From: Bacteroidetes Order II. bacterium | GTDB lineage: Bacteria > Bacteroidota > Rhodothermia > Rhodothermales > UBA2364 | DNA: 64,000 bases | Direction: 5' to 3' | NCBI GenBank assembly: GCA_016788705.1 | Contig: JAEUSQ010000065.1 | Span: 1-64,000, forward strand | Shown here: positions 43,390 to 54,600 of the stretch, piece after piece | Numbering within the stretch: position 1 is the stretch's first letter | Layout of the letters: each line of letters starts with the position of its first letter | The notes under the pieces: generated by a model | Databases searched by the model: none | Seen by the model: the letters and a program-made list of their open reading frames with translations, nothing else | Told to the model about the DNA's origin: nothing | Position numbers and translations under genes: made by a program

Positions 43390-45078
43390 TTAAGAACGAC
43401 TGGGGCTTACAACGGGCGTTCTGGAAGCGCCATCCCCCATTCCATCCCCCAGGAGATCATCATAGGCCGCATCATAGTCATACGGATTACGTGTAACCAA
43501 GGGTACTCGCTTAAAGTTATGGGCATCCGGAGGGGAAGTTGTGAGCCACTCGAGGGTAGTCCCCCCCCATGGATCTGCGCCTACTTGCTCTCCTTTAATC
43601 AACGAGTGGATAAAGCAAATAAACGCGATTAACAAGCCAAGGCCCAAAATCCAAGATCCATACGTTGAAAAGGCATGCAAACTAGCATACTCTGGAACAT
43701 AGTCGTAATAACGACGGGGCATCCCTTGGCTACCCAAAATAAACTGAGTAAAGAACGTAACATTGAACCCGATAAAAATTAGACCCGCAGCCCATTTTGC
43801 CAGAGATTCATTGTACATTTTTCCCGTCATCTTGGGCCACCAATAATGTAGGCCACCAAGGAAAGCAATAACGGTACCGCCCATCATCACATAATGAAAA
43901 TGCGCTACCACATAATAGGTGTCATGAAGGTGAACATCCACATTTAGAGAACCGAGCATAATACCCGTCAATCCACCGATGGTGAATAAAAACAAAAACA
44001 TCTGGGCATAGATCATTGGTGCGCGTAGCGAGATAGAACCTTTATACATCGTCCCCACCCAACTGATCACCTTGATCCCTGTTGGCACACCCACCAGATA
44101 TGTAATCGCGGAGAAGATAATAGCGGCTACTTCAGATTGACCCGCTACGAACATGTGATGGCCCCAAACCAAGAAACTTACCAAAGCAATGGCCATAGAA
44201 GAAAGAGCAATGGCTTTATAACCAAATATCTTTTGTCGAGAAAAAGTGGCCATCAATTCCGAAATAACACCCATCGCAGGCAAAATCATGATATAAACCG
44301 CAGGATGGGAATAGAACCAGAAAAAGTGTTGATATAGAACGGGATCTCCTCCCAGCTTGGGGTCGAAGATGCCAATTCCAATCACTTTTTCCATCATCAA
44401 CAACAACATTGTAATCCCAATTACGGGAGTAGCCAATACCTGAATAATGGCCGTAGCATAAATGCCCCAGAGGAAGAGTGGGAGCCGCGTCCATGTCATA
44501 CCAGGCGCACGCATCTTGTGGATTGTCACCACAAAATTTAAACCCGTAAGAATGGACGAGAAACCAGCAACAAAGACCGCTAACGTCATCCAAACCACCG
44601 TTGTAGTAGTGGTGGAATAAGGTGCATAAAATGTCCAGCCCGTGTCAACCGATCCTGAAAGCATACCGATGATCCCTAAAATACCCCCAGCCCAGTAAAT
44701 ATAGAAACTGGCAAGGTTGAGTCTTGGGAAGGCTACATCTTTCGCCCCAATCATGATCGGCAATAAAAAGTTTCCTAATGATGCCGGAATAGAGGGAATG
44801 ATGAATAGAAATACCATTACAATCCCGTGCGCACTAAACACCCGGTTGTACATGGCTGCATCCATTATGGTTCGTCCTGGCGTAAGCAGTTCTAAGCGAA
44901 CAAATACTGCCAACAGACCTCCTACGGCAAAAAAGAGTACCACCGAAATGAGATACATGATCCCAATCCGCTTATGGTCAACTGTTGTTAACCAACTCTT
45001 GATTCCCTTTTCAGCATTCAGGTAGTGGTGTTCGATTGCGGGCATTGTTTGACCCGGCTCAATCATGGTGACGCTCAT
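43390..45078 (-). CDS. coxA: Cytochrome c oxidase subunit I, A2-type
   Basis: This 562-residue catalytic subunit holds haem a, haem a3 and CuB and reduces O2 while pumping protons. Twelve hydrophobic helices are visible. Key residues: [10 protein letters not shown] (low-spin haem His), [18 protein letters not shown] (CuB His cross-linked to Tyr), GHHMFVAG (CuB His pair), and [17 protein letters not shown] (haem ligands). The motif is YSHPAV rather than GHPEV: the helix-VI glutamate is missing and a Tyr-Ser pair precedes the histidine, which marks A2-type oxidases such as that of Rhodothermus. It stands 25 bases after coxB. Confidence 0.97.
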   Translation of the reverse strand: MSVTMIEPGQTMPAIEHHYLNAEKGIKSWLTTVDHKRIGIMYLISVVLFFAVGGLLAVFVRLELLTPGRTIMDAAMYNRVFSAHGIVMVFLFIIPSIPASLGNFLLPIMIGAKDVAFPRLNLASFYIYWAGGILGIIGMLSGSVDTGWTFYAPYSTTTTTVVWMTLAVFVAGFSSILTGLNFVVTIHKMRAPGMTWTRLPLFLWGIYATAIIQVLATPVIGITMLLLMMEKVIGIGIFDPKLGGDPVLYQHFFWFYSHPAVYIMILPAMGVISELMATFSRQKIFGYKAIALSSMAIALVSFLVWGHHMFVAGQSEVAAIIFSAITYLVGVPTGIKVISWVGTMYKGSISLRAPMIYAQMFLFLFTIGGLTGIMLGSLNVDVHLHDTYYVVAHFHYVMMGGTVIAFLGGLHYWWPKMTGKMYNESLAKWAAGLIFIGFNVTFFTQFILGSQGMPRRYYDYVPEYASLHAFSTYGSWILGLGLLIAFICFIHSLIKGEQVGADPWGGTTLEWLTTSPPDAHNFKRVPLVTRNPYDYDAAYDDLLGDGMGDGASRTPVVSPSRS

Positions 45079-45103
45079 GTTTCTCCTAATTTCAATAAAG
45101 GGA

Positions 45104-46180
45104 TTACTTCAAGGTTTTCATGTATTCGATAATGGCCTTTATTTCGCCATCTTTAATCAGACCCGTAAAATTGGTCATCGCATTTGGAAAGCCATTCGCT
45201 ACTTTAGCACCCGGATTCAAAATGGATTCACGGATATAGTTTTCGTCAGCCGGAACAGAACCGCCCGGGCTTACACTCCGATTACTCCCCCAAAGCCCTT
45301 TCCAAGTGGGGCCAATTCCCGGCGTACCATCCGCAGAGTGGCAAGACTGACATTTACTTTCAAATACTTTTTTTCCTCCTTCTGCCGACTCATCTACTTT
45401 GGTCAACTCTTCTAACCATGTTTCAAAGTCATTGTATGCCATCACCTGAACGTTCCGATCCATTCCAGAGTGTGACGTTCCACAATACTCGGTACAGTGC
45501 AGAATATGTTTGCGGTCTAAGCTAGAGACCGTTAAAGTTGAATCATTGGGCCGACTATACTTCAGAGTGGGCTTAGGTGCATTAAACCACACATATGTAA
45601 AACGGTTAGGGATCACATCTTGCTTCACCCGAAAGTCAGGGATATAAAAACTATGTAACACGTCATTACTGGTCATCACCATCCGGACGGGTTGATTGGC
45701 AGGAACCACAAGGCTATCAGATGTACCGCCATTGGGATAGGTAAAGGTCCATCCCCATTGAAATGCCGTGGCCTGAATTTCGTACACGTTTTTAGGGGTT
45801 ACACGATGTCCCATATAATCTCTTGCCCCCAAAACAAATACCACCATCACAAGCAATGTAGGAAATATTACCCAAAACATTTCAAAAGCAATGCTGTCCT
45901 TTACCTTCTCAGTCCGATCGGAATCCGATTTACGCTGATATTTGTAGATAAAATAGCCCATTGCCGCGACTACCCCGATGAAGAATAGGTAGTTCCAGTA
46001 ATTGATAAAGTTGAACACCCAGTCGGTTCCTTCAGCCAGTGTTGATGAAGCACGTGGTGTCCACCCTTGAATATGTCCCCCTTGTGGAGCCACCATCACA
46101 TAGATCATGTAGATGATCGCCAGAATCCCGGCAGCCAGGACTCCTATCATTGTGCGGTTATTGTTGTGTTTCGGCGTCAT
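45104..46180 (-). CDS. coxB: caa3 oxidase subunit II with fused cytochrome c
   Basis: This 358-residue protein has membrane helices at about 13-30, 63-80 and 103-118, the family's [10 protein letters not shown], and a complete CuA site (H176, C229, C233, H237, M240 in [13 protein letters not shown]). A C-terminal mono-haem domain follows with CQSCH at 277-281 and [11 protein letters not shown]. It takes electrons from the ActE/ActA cytochromes and passes them to subunit I. It lies 30 bases after the SCO1 gene, whose product metallates CuA. Confidence 0.96.
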   Translation of the reverse strand: MTPKHNNNRTMIGVLAAGILAIIYMIYVMVAPQGGHIQGWTPRASSTLAEGTDWVFNFINYWNYLFFIGVVAAMGYFIYKYQRKSDSDRTEKVKDSIAFEMFWVIFPTLLVMVVFVLGARDYMGHRVTPKNVYEIQATAFQWGWTFTYPNGGTSDSLVVPANQPVRMVMTSNDVLHSFYIPDFRVKQDVIPNRFTYVWFNAPKPTLKYSRPNDSTLTVSSLDRKHILHCTEYCGTSHSGMDRNVQVMAYNDFETWLEELTKVDESAEGGKKVFESKCQSCHSADGTPGIGPTWKGLWGSNRSVSPGGSVPADENYIRESILNPGAKVANGFPNAMTNFTGLIKDGEIKAIIEYMKTLK

Positions 46181-46210
46181 TCGACTATTCAGGTTAATTC
46201 AATTATTTTG

Positions 46211-47116
46211 TCAGATTTTATCGGATCGAACAAAATCTTCTGGTTGAACAGACTTTGTTCTGGTTTCGCTTTTCCAGTACCATACCAAGCCAACTGCAAC
46301 CAAAGACAGTACGATTCCCATGCCAATTTGCATGAGGCGATACGCATTTAACACATACGATTTTTCTTGTGGATCATAGTGGTAACACCACAAGAATACT
46401 TTATCAATCGTAGTTCCCACTTTTCCGTCGGCTGCTTCCATTAGGCCATTGCGTAGGTCTTTACCACTATAGCGAATGCCATAAAGATAACGGCTCACTT
46501 TTCCATTCCCACTTAGGAGCATAATGGCTGCGGAGTGCGAAAACTGCTTGGATGCTTCATCCCATTTGTACCGAAAGCCAACGGCGTCTGCTACTTTCCG
46601 GATTTCTGCTTCTTCACCAGTCAAAAAGTGCCACCCTTTTTCTGCCCCAGCTTTGTTTAATTTGGCCATATAACTTTTTTTCTGTCGTTTGGCCAATGCG
46701 GGAGTCTCTGTGGGCTGTATGCTGATCGAGACCACTTCATACTCATTGCCGGGGGTCCAAGGCATGCTTTTGGCCCCCGATACAATGCCATCTAATACAT
46801 AATGGCATAATAGAGCGCAAGTATGGTACGCAAAATTTAAAAGAACAGGTTTGTCTCCTTTAAAATAGGATGACAACTGAACAACATTTCCTTCTTCGTC
46901 TCGAAACGTGGCATCGAGCGGGAGAAATCCCCCAAGTTTTTCCTCAATCCCGGTTTCTTTTTGTATTTGCGGCGCTTCGTTACGGACTTTATCTCCGAAA
47001 GTACGCGCACTCCCCAATGCTTGCGGCCAGACCCACTGCACCCCACCTAAAACCAAAAACAAACAGGCTAAAAGGTGTCTCATAAACATACACGGTCCGT
47101 TAAGGCGGCCAATCAA
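46211..47116 (-). CDS. SCO1/SenC-type CuA assembly protein
   Basis: This 301-residue protein has a membrane signal near residues 13-31 and a thioredoxin-fold SCO domain with the copper-binding pair C100/C104 (YHTCALLC) and H194 (QFSHSAAIML). A C-terminal hydrophobic helix (MGIVLSLVAVGLVWYWK) follows, so it is anchored at both ends. It delivers copper to CuA of CoxB. The ATG shares an ATGA overlap with the stop of the preceding gene; starts at M10 or M12 are possible. It is placed between act and cox genes. Confidence 0.92.
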   Translation of the reverse strand: MIGRLNGPCMFMRHLLACLFLVLGGVQWVWPQALGSARTFGDKVRNEAPQIQKETGIEEKLGGFLPLDATFRDEEGNVVQLSSYFKGDKPVLLNFAYHTCALLCHYVLDGIVSGAKSMPWTPGNEYEVVSISIQPTETPALAKRQKKSYMAKLNKAGAEKGWHFLTGEEAEIRKVADAVGFRYKWDEASKQFSHSAAIMLLSGNGKVSRYLYGIRYSGKDLRNGLMEAADGKVGTTIDKVFLWCYHYDPQEKSYVLNAYRLMQIGMGIVLSLVAVGLVWYWKSETRTKSVQPEDFVRSDKI

Positions 47117-47496
47117 TTTCCCACTTTGGGTGTTGCGGATCGGTTTTTGGCTTCTCTGAGTATCAGTTCCGCAGCCCGGTCAACTGGAATTTGATATTTC
47201 CCATTTACCGCATCTACTACTGCGTACTGCTTAAGCTTCTGCTCTACCCTTTCAAGTTGTTTGGCTTGTTCTGCATAAACATAGCCTGTAGAAAGTTTAT
47301 CATTGGCTGCATTGCGCTCAAAATTGATGTATTGATACACCACCACCAAAATCAAAGCTACGGCAAATACAATCACACCTACAATTCGCCCGAGCCAACC
47401 TGTACTAATGCCCTCTTCCTGTACCTCGGTGTACTCTTCAAGACCTTCGTATTCAGGTTCTACAACCTGTAGATAACGTGGATAAGATTCTGACAT
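47113..47496 (-). CDS. Small membrane protein between actF and SCO1
   Basis: This 127-residue protein has a Glu-rich cytoplasmic N-terminus (EPEYEGLEEYTEVQEE), one membrane helix (IVGVIVFAVALILVVVYQYI) and an external helical tail with QAKQLERVEQKLKQY and YQIPVDRAAELILREA. The last segment resembles the short motif found in ACIII/oxidase-associated small proteins, 'YQIPIDRAMELV'-like. I infer an assembly or accessory subunit because it is wedged, with a 4-base overlap, between ACIII and SCO1. Confidence 0.65.
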   Translation of the reverse strand: MSESYPRYLQVVEPEYEGLEEYTEVQEEGISTGWLGRIVGVIVFAVALILVVVYQYINFERNAANDKLSTGYVYAEQAKQLERVEQKLKQYAVVDAVNGKYQIPVDRAAELILREAKNRSATPKVGN

Positions 47497-47536
47497 ACTT
47501 GTTGTTGTTTTACCCCAAAGTAAAAAGGGTTATTCC

Positions 47537-48820
47537 TTAAAAACTTTGATGGAAATGGAGCGATTTTTGGAAGTAAATATCGTTGTAAGGTACTAAACTG
47601 TGTTGCCGAATTTTGTAGAAAAAGAGTCCTACAAAAAGGAAGACAAAACCAAGCCAACAAGTCAGATCCAGAATGCTATAATGAGGACCTGTTTTGTAAA
47701 GTGCAGGCATAGCATTCCAATACAAATCCGCAAAATGAATCACCAAGAACCAAACAGCCATTGCTGCAAGTGCTTCTTTCCGGCGTTTAATGGCACGACC
47801 AATGAGCAATAAAAAAGGCATCACAAAATGACCAAACAACAAGAACCAACTCCAACCCAACCAGCCGCTTTCAAATCGGATCTTGTAGAAGATTGTTTCT
47901 TCAGGTAAATTTGCATACCAGTATAACAACGCCTGACTTACCCCGATGTATGCCCAAAAAACGGTGAAGGCAAACATTAATTTCCCCATATCGTGGAAAT
48001 GTTCATCTGAAATCACATCTGCCAATTTTCCATTACGGACAAAATACAACGCAATGAGCAATAGTACAGCATGTGAGGTAACCCATCCACCGATAAAAAA
48101 GTTGATACCAAAAATGGTTGAGAACCAGTGTGGCTGTAAAGACATTAAAAAGTCGAAAGAAGCAAAAGCTACGCAGAGCGCCGCGATAGGAATGCCCCAT
48201 GCAGAGGTGAGCCGACGAAGTTGGAAGTACTCTAAACGATTTTCCAACACTTCTCCCGTCCCAGCGATATGCAACTTAAGACCCAAACGAGTAAGCGGTC
48301 CTATATTGAGGTTGCTTGGATCTGGATTTTCATCTTCCTGGGTAGAAAGTTTGTGCAGCCGAAAAGCAAGCCAACTCCACACAAAGAAATAGATGACATA
48401 TCGAATCGCAAAAAAAGTTGGGTTTAGATAGCCCGACTTTCCCTGTAAGATAAGGTCTTTGGCTACCACATCTTTATGTGCCCATTCAAAAAGTGGGTGA
48501 TGGTCTGAAGTGAAAAGTAAAATCACCATCGGTAGTCCCGCTAAAGCAAGAACGGGAAAAGACCAAGCAATTGTTTCATGAAATCTACGAATGACAATAT
48601 GCCAATGCGCTTTGGCGATGGTCATGATCATAACGAGAAACAATGCTCCAATGGTAATCCCCAGCGTAAAGAGAAATCCGACATGATATGATGCCCAAAA
48701 GCCATGCATATCGCCCGCGATAACCCCATAAATGCCGCTCACCAAAAGGAGACCAACACCTGCAATCATGGGCAATTGCCATGTTTTGTTCTCGGTAGTA
48801 AACTGATATTTCGTACTCAT
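47537..48820 (-). CDS. actF: Alternative complex III subunit ActF
   Basis: This 427-residue polytopic protein has ten or so helices and starts WQLPMIAGVGLLLVSGIYGVI. ACIII ActF is an NrfD-like paralogue of ActC. Features: GFWASYHVGFLFTLGITIGALFLVMI, AWSFPVLALAGLPMVILLF, LPEETIFYKIRFESGWLGWSWFLLFGHFVMPFLLLI. It forms part of the quinol-oxidising membrane core. It lies 30 bases after actE and 40 bases before the small membrane protein. Confidence 0.9.
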   Translation of the reverse strand: MSTKYQFTTENKTWQLPMIAGVGLLLVSGIYGVIAGDMHGFWASYHVGFLFTLGITIGALFLVMIMTIAKAHWHIVIRRFHETIAWSFPVLALAGLPMVILLFTSDHHPLFEWAHKDVVAKDLILQGKSGYLNPTFFAIRYVIYFFVWSWLAFRLHKLSTQEDENPDPSNLNIGPLTRLGLKLHIAGTGEVLENRLEYFQLRRLTSAWGIPIAALCVAFASFDFLMSLQPHWFSTIFGINFFIGGWVTSHAVLLLIALYFVRNGKLADVISDEHFHDMGKLMFAFTVFWAYIGVSQALLYWYANLPEETIFYKIRFESGWLGWSWFLLFGHFVMPFLLLIGRAIKRRKEALAAMAVWFLVIHFADLYWNAMPALYKTGPHYSILDLTCWLGFVFLFVGLFFYKIRQHSLVPYNDIYFQKSLHFHQSF

Positions 48821-48850
48821 AGTTGGCAGTCTTTAAGGCAAACGGTTTAT

Positions 48851-49483
48851 TTACTTACGAATTTTAGCTTTTTCTTCGGCAGGTACATCAGATTCATTCG
48901 CATACTGGCTACGTTGAAGTACCCGAACCCATGCCACAATCGCCCAACGATCGGTAGCGTTTGGAAGTTGGGCGGCATATCCAGGCATGTTGTTAATCCC
49001 ATTAGAGATCACGTCATAGAGATAGCCGTCCCGCTCCTGACGCAATCGGTCTTGGTGTACCGACGCCGGAATGGTGTACCCATTGGAGCGTTGACCATAT
49101 ACCGCGATCACTCCTTTACCATCACCAATTTCCGAATGACAGGGCGCACAATAAATATGAAAACGCTCTTGTCCTCGTTTCAAAAGTGCGGCATCAATCG
49201 TCAAAGGGTTGTTCTGTACAAAACCGCCAGAAGCATCTTTTCCAGTCTTAACGGTACGATCGGCTTCGGTCGCCAGATGACTGCCCCGAGCGACAGTATT
49301 TTCAACGGGCATCCGCATAGAACGCCCATCTTTGAAAAGAGGGTTATCCGATTGCGCTTTGAACTTTTCCTGAAAATCCATGTTCAGGTTCAGATGAATC
49401 GGGGGTTGATCGCTTGTAGTACCTCTGCAACCAGCAAGTACCAGCATGGTCAGCCCTAAACCGATGGCAAAAATATTCCTCAT
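48851..49483 (-). CDS. actE: Alternative complex III mono-haem cytochrome c, ActE
   Basis: This 210-residue lipoprotein (lipobox VLAGC, C19) carries one haem c site, CAPCH at 112-116 in a RFHIYCAPCHSEIGDGKG context. A distal Met is probably in NGINNMPGYAAQL. It transfers electrons from ACIII to the oxidase. The frame lies 61 bases after actD. Confidence 0.92.
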   Translation of the reverse strand: MRNIFAIGLGLTMLVLAGCRGTTSDQPPIHLNLNMDFQEKFKAQSDNPLFKDGRSMRMPVENTVARGSHLATEADRTVKTGKDASGGFVQNNPLTIDAALLKRGQERFHIYCAPCHSEIGDGKGVIAVYGQRSNGYTIPASVHQDRLRQERDGYLYDVISNGINNMPGYAAQLPNATDRWAIVAWVRVLQRSQYANESDVPAEEKAKIRK

Positions 49484-49544
49484 TATGTTGTCTTACGAAT
49501 ACAGGTTTCTGGAAAGATGCTGTAGGTTCTGGTAGTAAACCAAA

Positions 49545-50108
49545 TCATTCATACTCTGGCACGGCTTCTACCTGAACGGCGCCAATGCTTTTGAGGAATG
49601 ATTCTGTTTTATGGTCATCATATTTATCATCGCCGGACTCAATGTAGATAAAGAATTTATCATCTGTCACCCGTGCAAATTCGGCCACATTAAATAGTGG
49701 ATTGTATGGCTTCGGCAAGTTGTTTAAAGCCAGCATCGTACCAATGTTGGTGAAAACCGAAAACAACACCGTACATTCAAACATGACCGGAATCACTGGC
49801 CATACCGAAAAAAGTGGTTTGTTACTGATGCTGACGGGATAATCGTAGGAGTTCATCCACCACATCATTAGCAGAGCCAAGCATAATCCGGTTAGTCCTC
49901 CGACAAAAACAATGTATCCCAAAGGCGAAGGCTTAAGCCCCATTGCCTTGTCTAATCCGTGAATCGGAAAAGGCGTGTAACAATCCCATTTTTTGAACCC
50001 TGCTTCACGTACTTGCTTCGCGGCATCGGTTAATGTTTTGGGATTCGCAAACTCGGCAACGACTCCGGTAAAGCGAAGTGGCGGGGCGGTTTTAACTGCT
50101 GCTGCCAT
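49545..50108 (-). CDS. actD: Alternative complex III subunit ActD
   Basis: This 187-residue protein of the DUF3341 family has a soluble start (RFTGVVAEFANPKTLTDAAKQVREAGFKKWDCYTPFPIHGLD). Two membrane helices follow (GYIVFVGGLTGLCLALLMMWWM; WPVIPVMFECTVLFSVFTNI) and an exposed tail. It is a structural subunit of ACIII. It lies between actC and actE. Confidence 0.93.
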   Translation of the reverse strand: MAAAVKTAPPLRFTGVVAEFANPKTLTDAAKQVREAGFKKWDCYTPFPIHGLDKAMGLKPSPLGYIVFVGGLTGLCLALLMMWWMNSYDYPVSISNKPLFSVWPVIPVMFECTVLFSVFTNIGTMLALNNLPKPYNPLFNVAEFARVTDDKFFIYIESGDDKYDDHKTESFLKSIGAVQVEAVPEYE

Positions 50109-50151
50109 AAAAGTAATATGCTAAGCGGTTGTGTCTTGTGAACGATAAAAT

Positions 50152-51588
50152 TTAGGAATGACTCGGTTTCACCGTTGGTGTCGGCTCATGAGAATGATGC
50201 CCATCTCCGGCATGGTCTTCATAAAAATGCGGATCTGATTGGGGTAGAATCATTTTCACCTCGGCTACAGCAATTACTGGCAGGTGACGCATAAAGATAA
50301 AGAACAGGAAGAAGAACAACCCAAAACTACCTATGAACGTGAGGATATCTATTATCGTCGGACTGTAATAATCCCACGAGGACGGCAGAAAATCACGGTG
50401 CAACGATGTAACCGTTATCACGAACCGCTCAAACCACATCCCTATATTGACGAAGATTGACAAGACAAAGGTGGCGGTCATGCTGGTTCGGAGTTTTTTA
50501 AACCAGAATAGCTGCGGAGTAACAACGTTGCAAGTAAACATCGTCCAATATGCCCACCAGTACTGGCCAAAAGCCCGGTTTACGAAGGCGTAAATTTCAT
50601 ATTGAACACCAGAATACCACGCCATAAAAAACTCCATCATGTATGCAAACCCTACCATGGAACCCGTCACCAAAATGATGATATTCATTTTTTCGATGTG
50701 GCGGATGGTAATGATGTTTTCTAGGTTATACAATTTTCGGAGCGGCACAAGCAATGTGGCTACCATGGCAAATCCGGAGAAAATGGCACCCGCAACAAAG
50801 TATGGCGGGAAGATCGTGGTATGCCATCCTGGAAGCTGTGATACAGCAAAGTCAAACGAAACTACCGAGTGTACCGACAGAACCAGCGGGGTGGATAGCG
50901 CTGCAAAAATAGTATAGGCTTTTTCGTAATGGAGCCAATTTTTCATGCTTCCAGACCAACCTAACGAAAGGAAGGCCATGGTTTTTTGGCGCAAACTGCC
51001 CAATTTTGCACGGTCCCTTAAGGTGGCAATATCTGGGATAAGACCTGTGTACCAGAAAATAAGGGAAGTAGTGAAGTATGTACCTACGGCAAATACGTCC
51101 CAGAGCAATGGACTTCTAAAGTTAGGCCACATCCCCATCTGCCCTGGAATAGGGAACAGATAATACGCCATCCATTGCCGACCAATGTGGAAGGCCGGAA
51201 AGATGAGGGCGCAGATAACGGCGAAAATGGTCATGGCCTCGGCTGAACGGTTGATAGCCGTCCGCCATTCCTGACGAAACAGGAAAAGTACCGCAGAGAT
51301 CAAGGTTCCCGCATGACCAATACCGACCCAGAACACAAAGTTTACGATGTCCCAAGCCCAACCGACCGGATTGTTGTTCCCCCAAACCCCAATCCCATTC
51401 CAAAACAGGTATAGGAAGCAGGTCACTAACATGATGGTCAACATGGCAGCGATTGAAAATCCAGCCCACCAATAGGGTTTGGCTTTCCGTTCGTTATGGA
51501 CCGACACCCACTCCGTAATGTCGTGGAAAGACGGGTTTCCATCAACCAATGGTGGATCGTAGGACGTATGTGTTGCAAGATTGCTCAT
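50152..51588 (-). CDS. actC: Alternative complex III NrfD-like subunit ActC
   Basis: This 478-residue polytopic protein of the NrfD/PsrC family has about ten helices ([96 protein letters not shown]). It binds the quinol and works with the Fe-S protein ActB. A His-rich tail ([13 protein letters not shown]) ends it. It lies 48 bases after actB. Confidence 0.94.
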   Translation of the reverse strand: MSNLATHTSYDPPLVDGNPSFHDITEWVSVHNERKAKPYWWAGFSIAAMLTIMLVTCFLYLFWNGIGVWGNNNPVGWAWDIVNFVFWVGIGHAGTLISAVLFLFRQEWRTAINRSAEAMTIFAVICALIFPAFHIGRQWMAYYLFPIPGQMGMWPNFRSPLLWDVFAVGTYFTTSLIFWYTGLIPDIATLRDRAKLGSLRQKTMAFLSLGWSGSMKNWLHYEKAYTIFAALSTPLVLSVHSVVSFDFAVSQLPGWHTTIFPPYFVAGAIFSGFAMVATLLVPLRKLYNLENIITIRHIEKMNIIILVTGSMVGFAYMMEFFMAWYSGVQYEIYAFVNRAFGQYWWAYWTMFTCNVVTPQLFWFKKLRTSMTATFVLSIFVNIGMWFERFVITVTSLHRDFLPSSWDYYSPTIIDILTFIGSFGLFFFLFFIFMRHLPVIAVAEVKMILPQSDPHFYEDHAGDGHHSHEPTPTVKPSHS

Positions 51589-51635
51589 GCGCGTTTTGGG
51601 TATGCTGTGTTTACGGTTGGAGGCTTTCTAAATTT

Positions 51636-54600
51636 TTAGGCGTGCTCGGTATGCTCTTCATGATGGTGTACCCCATCACGATATTCAGGACCTTTCAACG
51701 CCGTATTGGGGTTGGTAATACGGGCGAAATAGGAAACACGTGGGCGGTTGGCCAAATCAGCAAGTACCTCATAATTACGGTCATGCTTTTTCATCTTGGC
51801 AACGGCACTGTTTTTATCGCGAATATTACCGAACGTAATCGCTTGCGAAGGACACACTTGTTGACAGGCAGTGAGAAAATCCCCTTCTTTAAGGTTTTTT
51901 TGCTCTCGACGGGCATCAAGTCCGGCTTCACGAATGCGTTGTACACAGAAGGTACATTTTTCCATTACCCCACGGAAACGAACAGTAACATTGGGGTTAT
52001 TGGTCATTTGCACGGTTGCAGGAAGGTCTTTTGTCCAGTTCAAGAAATTATACCGACGTACTTTATACGGGCAGTTATTCGCACAATAACGGGTTCCAAC
52101 GCAACGGTTATAGGTCATCTCATTCAACCCGTCTGGTGAATGAGAGGTCGCATTGATGGGGCAAACCTGTTCACAAGGTGCATTTTCGCAATGATGACAA
52201 AGCATCGGCTGAATCACCATGCCAGGGTCTTCTTGCTCTCCATAAAAATATCGGTCGAGACGCATCCAGTACATATCCCGCCCCATAGATACCTGTTCTT
52301 TGCCCACAACTGGAATATTATTTTCGCTCTGACATGCCGTTATACAGGCAGAGCACCCCGTACACGTATTTAGGTCTATGACCATTCCCCACTGGTACTG
52401 ATACCAAGGACTGGTTGAAACATGTTCTTGAATATCGGCACGTTCATCTTCCCACAAAGAAGGATACTGACTCCAGTTCACTTCTTTTCCATCCACTTTA
52501 TGCTCATAATCTTTGGCAAACCGAGGCTTCTTTTTATACTCTTCCAGCGACTGCATCCGCACAATACGGCGATTTTGTTGGTGCTGAACGGCTCCTTGAG
52601 ATTCCCAATCTTCCGGCAAGGCCCCATGATCTTGGGTGGTTACAATCTGATAGGTTTCTCCAGTTTTGGCCACTTCGGCATGTAAGCCAATTTGCATGGC
52701 TTGAGAGGTGCGTAATTTCTCTACCGATACCCCAATGCCATTACAAACAGGTCCATTTTGATAGATTCCTACTTCTTTAGAGAAGAAATCATGCGACCAC
52801 ATCTCGTTATCTGATTTTATTTGCCTGCCATAGCCTAACGAGACCGAAATAGAGTTATCCACAAATCCCGGCACCATCCAGACCGGAATGCTGATGCTCC
52901 GATCGTTCACTTTCAAGCTAATGGTATCCACATAGTGGTTTCCGGATTTGTTTACAACACTCAAGCCAAGCCGTTGAGCTGTAGAAGGACTCATCACAGC
53001 AACGTTGTCCCAAACAATTTTGGTAATATGTTCAGGCAATTCCTGCATCCAAGCATTATTGGAAAAGGCTCCGTCATATAATCCCAAATGAGGTTTAAAT
53101 ACCACCTCAATTGTATTTTTATCAACTGTATTGATCGTATTTAAGGCTTCCGCAGGAATATTAGCAACTCCAACGGTACTCGCTACAAAGCCAGTTCCTT
53201 CTACAAAGCCATCATGTAACGTTTTTTCCCAGTTAACGGTGCTATTGGCTGCTTTAACAAGATCGAATCCGCTTTTCTGCGTACCTGTTGACATCCAGTT
53301 GACCAACTCAATATCGGATTTGCTATCCCAAAGCGGTGCAATAAGGGGTTGGATAATAGAACGAACGCCTGTGTAAGAAAGGCCATCTCCCCATGCTTCC
53401 AAATAATAAGACAAAGGTAAATGCCAAGTGGCAGCCTGACCACTCTCATCCATAAGATGACCCGCATGAACCGAAACGGGGACTTTTTTCAAGGCTGCTG
53501 TAAAATCTAAATCGGACGGTGCATTATAAACAGGATTTACACCCAACATTAATAATACATCCACTTGGCCTGCTTTCATTGCTGCCGTCAAGGCCCCTAA
53601 CTGATTCATTTGAGGAACCAAGGTACTGCCAGCCGGATGGTCATAAAGCGTAACCGTAGTACCAAAAGCACCCAATGTACTATTTATGGCAGCGGCCAAA
53701 GCATGAACAACGGGCGGTTGATTGGCTCCGGCCACAACCACGGCCTTGCCCGCATTTCGGCGAAGGTCAGAAGCGATTTCCTTTACCCACTGATGATTCG
53801 CAAATGCGGTAGCCTTCGGTGCAGCCGCCACAACTCCTGTAGCCGCTGCAAGTGCAGCCGCAAAAGCAGGGACTTCCGACGAACGTAGTTTAAGGCGGTT
53901 ATCCGCCATACCTCCCGTTGTGGTGTAAGCACTTTCCACAACATAGAGCCGGCTCATCTCATCATTAGGCGACATCACGCGACGCCCTGCGGCAAATTCG
54001 CGTGCATTATGAACCATGTTTTTGTCTGTAGCAGCAAGGAAGTCAGCATCCAAGCTTACAATCACCTTGGCCTGTGAAAACTGATATACTGGCCGTAAAG
54101 CACGTCCAAACGCCATTTGATAACCCAAGGCCTCCACATCATCACCCGCCGCATCATAGGTATAAGACGTCCAACCATTGTTCCGTGCAGTAGCGAGCAG
54201 GGCAGCCAAGGTGGGGGAAGCAAGACTGGGCGCGAGTACGGCTACCCGCTTTCCGGCAAGGTCAGATACAACTTCTTGTTGGAATTTATTCCAATTAGAA
54301 GATTGGCCTTTGAACTTCGGCAATCGAATCCGTTCAGGGTCAAACATATTGAGGATAGAAGCCTGTTCAAATGGACTTGTTGCTCCCACCCCTTTGCTCT
54401 GGGGATGATCCGGATTGCCTTCCACTTTCGTGGGCCGCCCTTCATGGCTCTCGACCAAGACAGGACGTACATGGTCTCCAAAAGGCATGGCCGTTGCATA
54501 CATTAATGGACGCCCCGGTATGATTTGTTCGGGTTGTCTCGTATAGGGCAATACCTTTTCAAACGGTTTACGGCAAGCAGCCAAACCCATCATCGCAGCC

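Noticed and set aside
44390-44420. Reverse-strand ATCATCAACAACAACAT repeat in coxA
   Set aside because: Explained by a Leu/Met-rich membrane helix (MLLLMMEK); no regulatory meaning.
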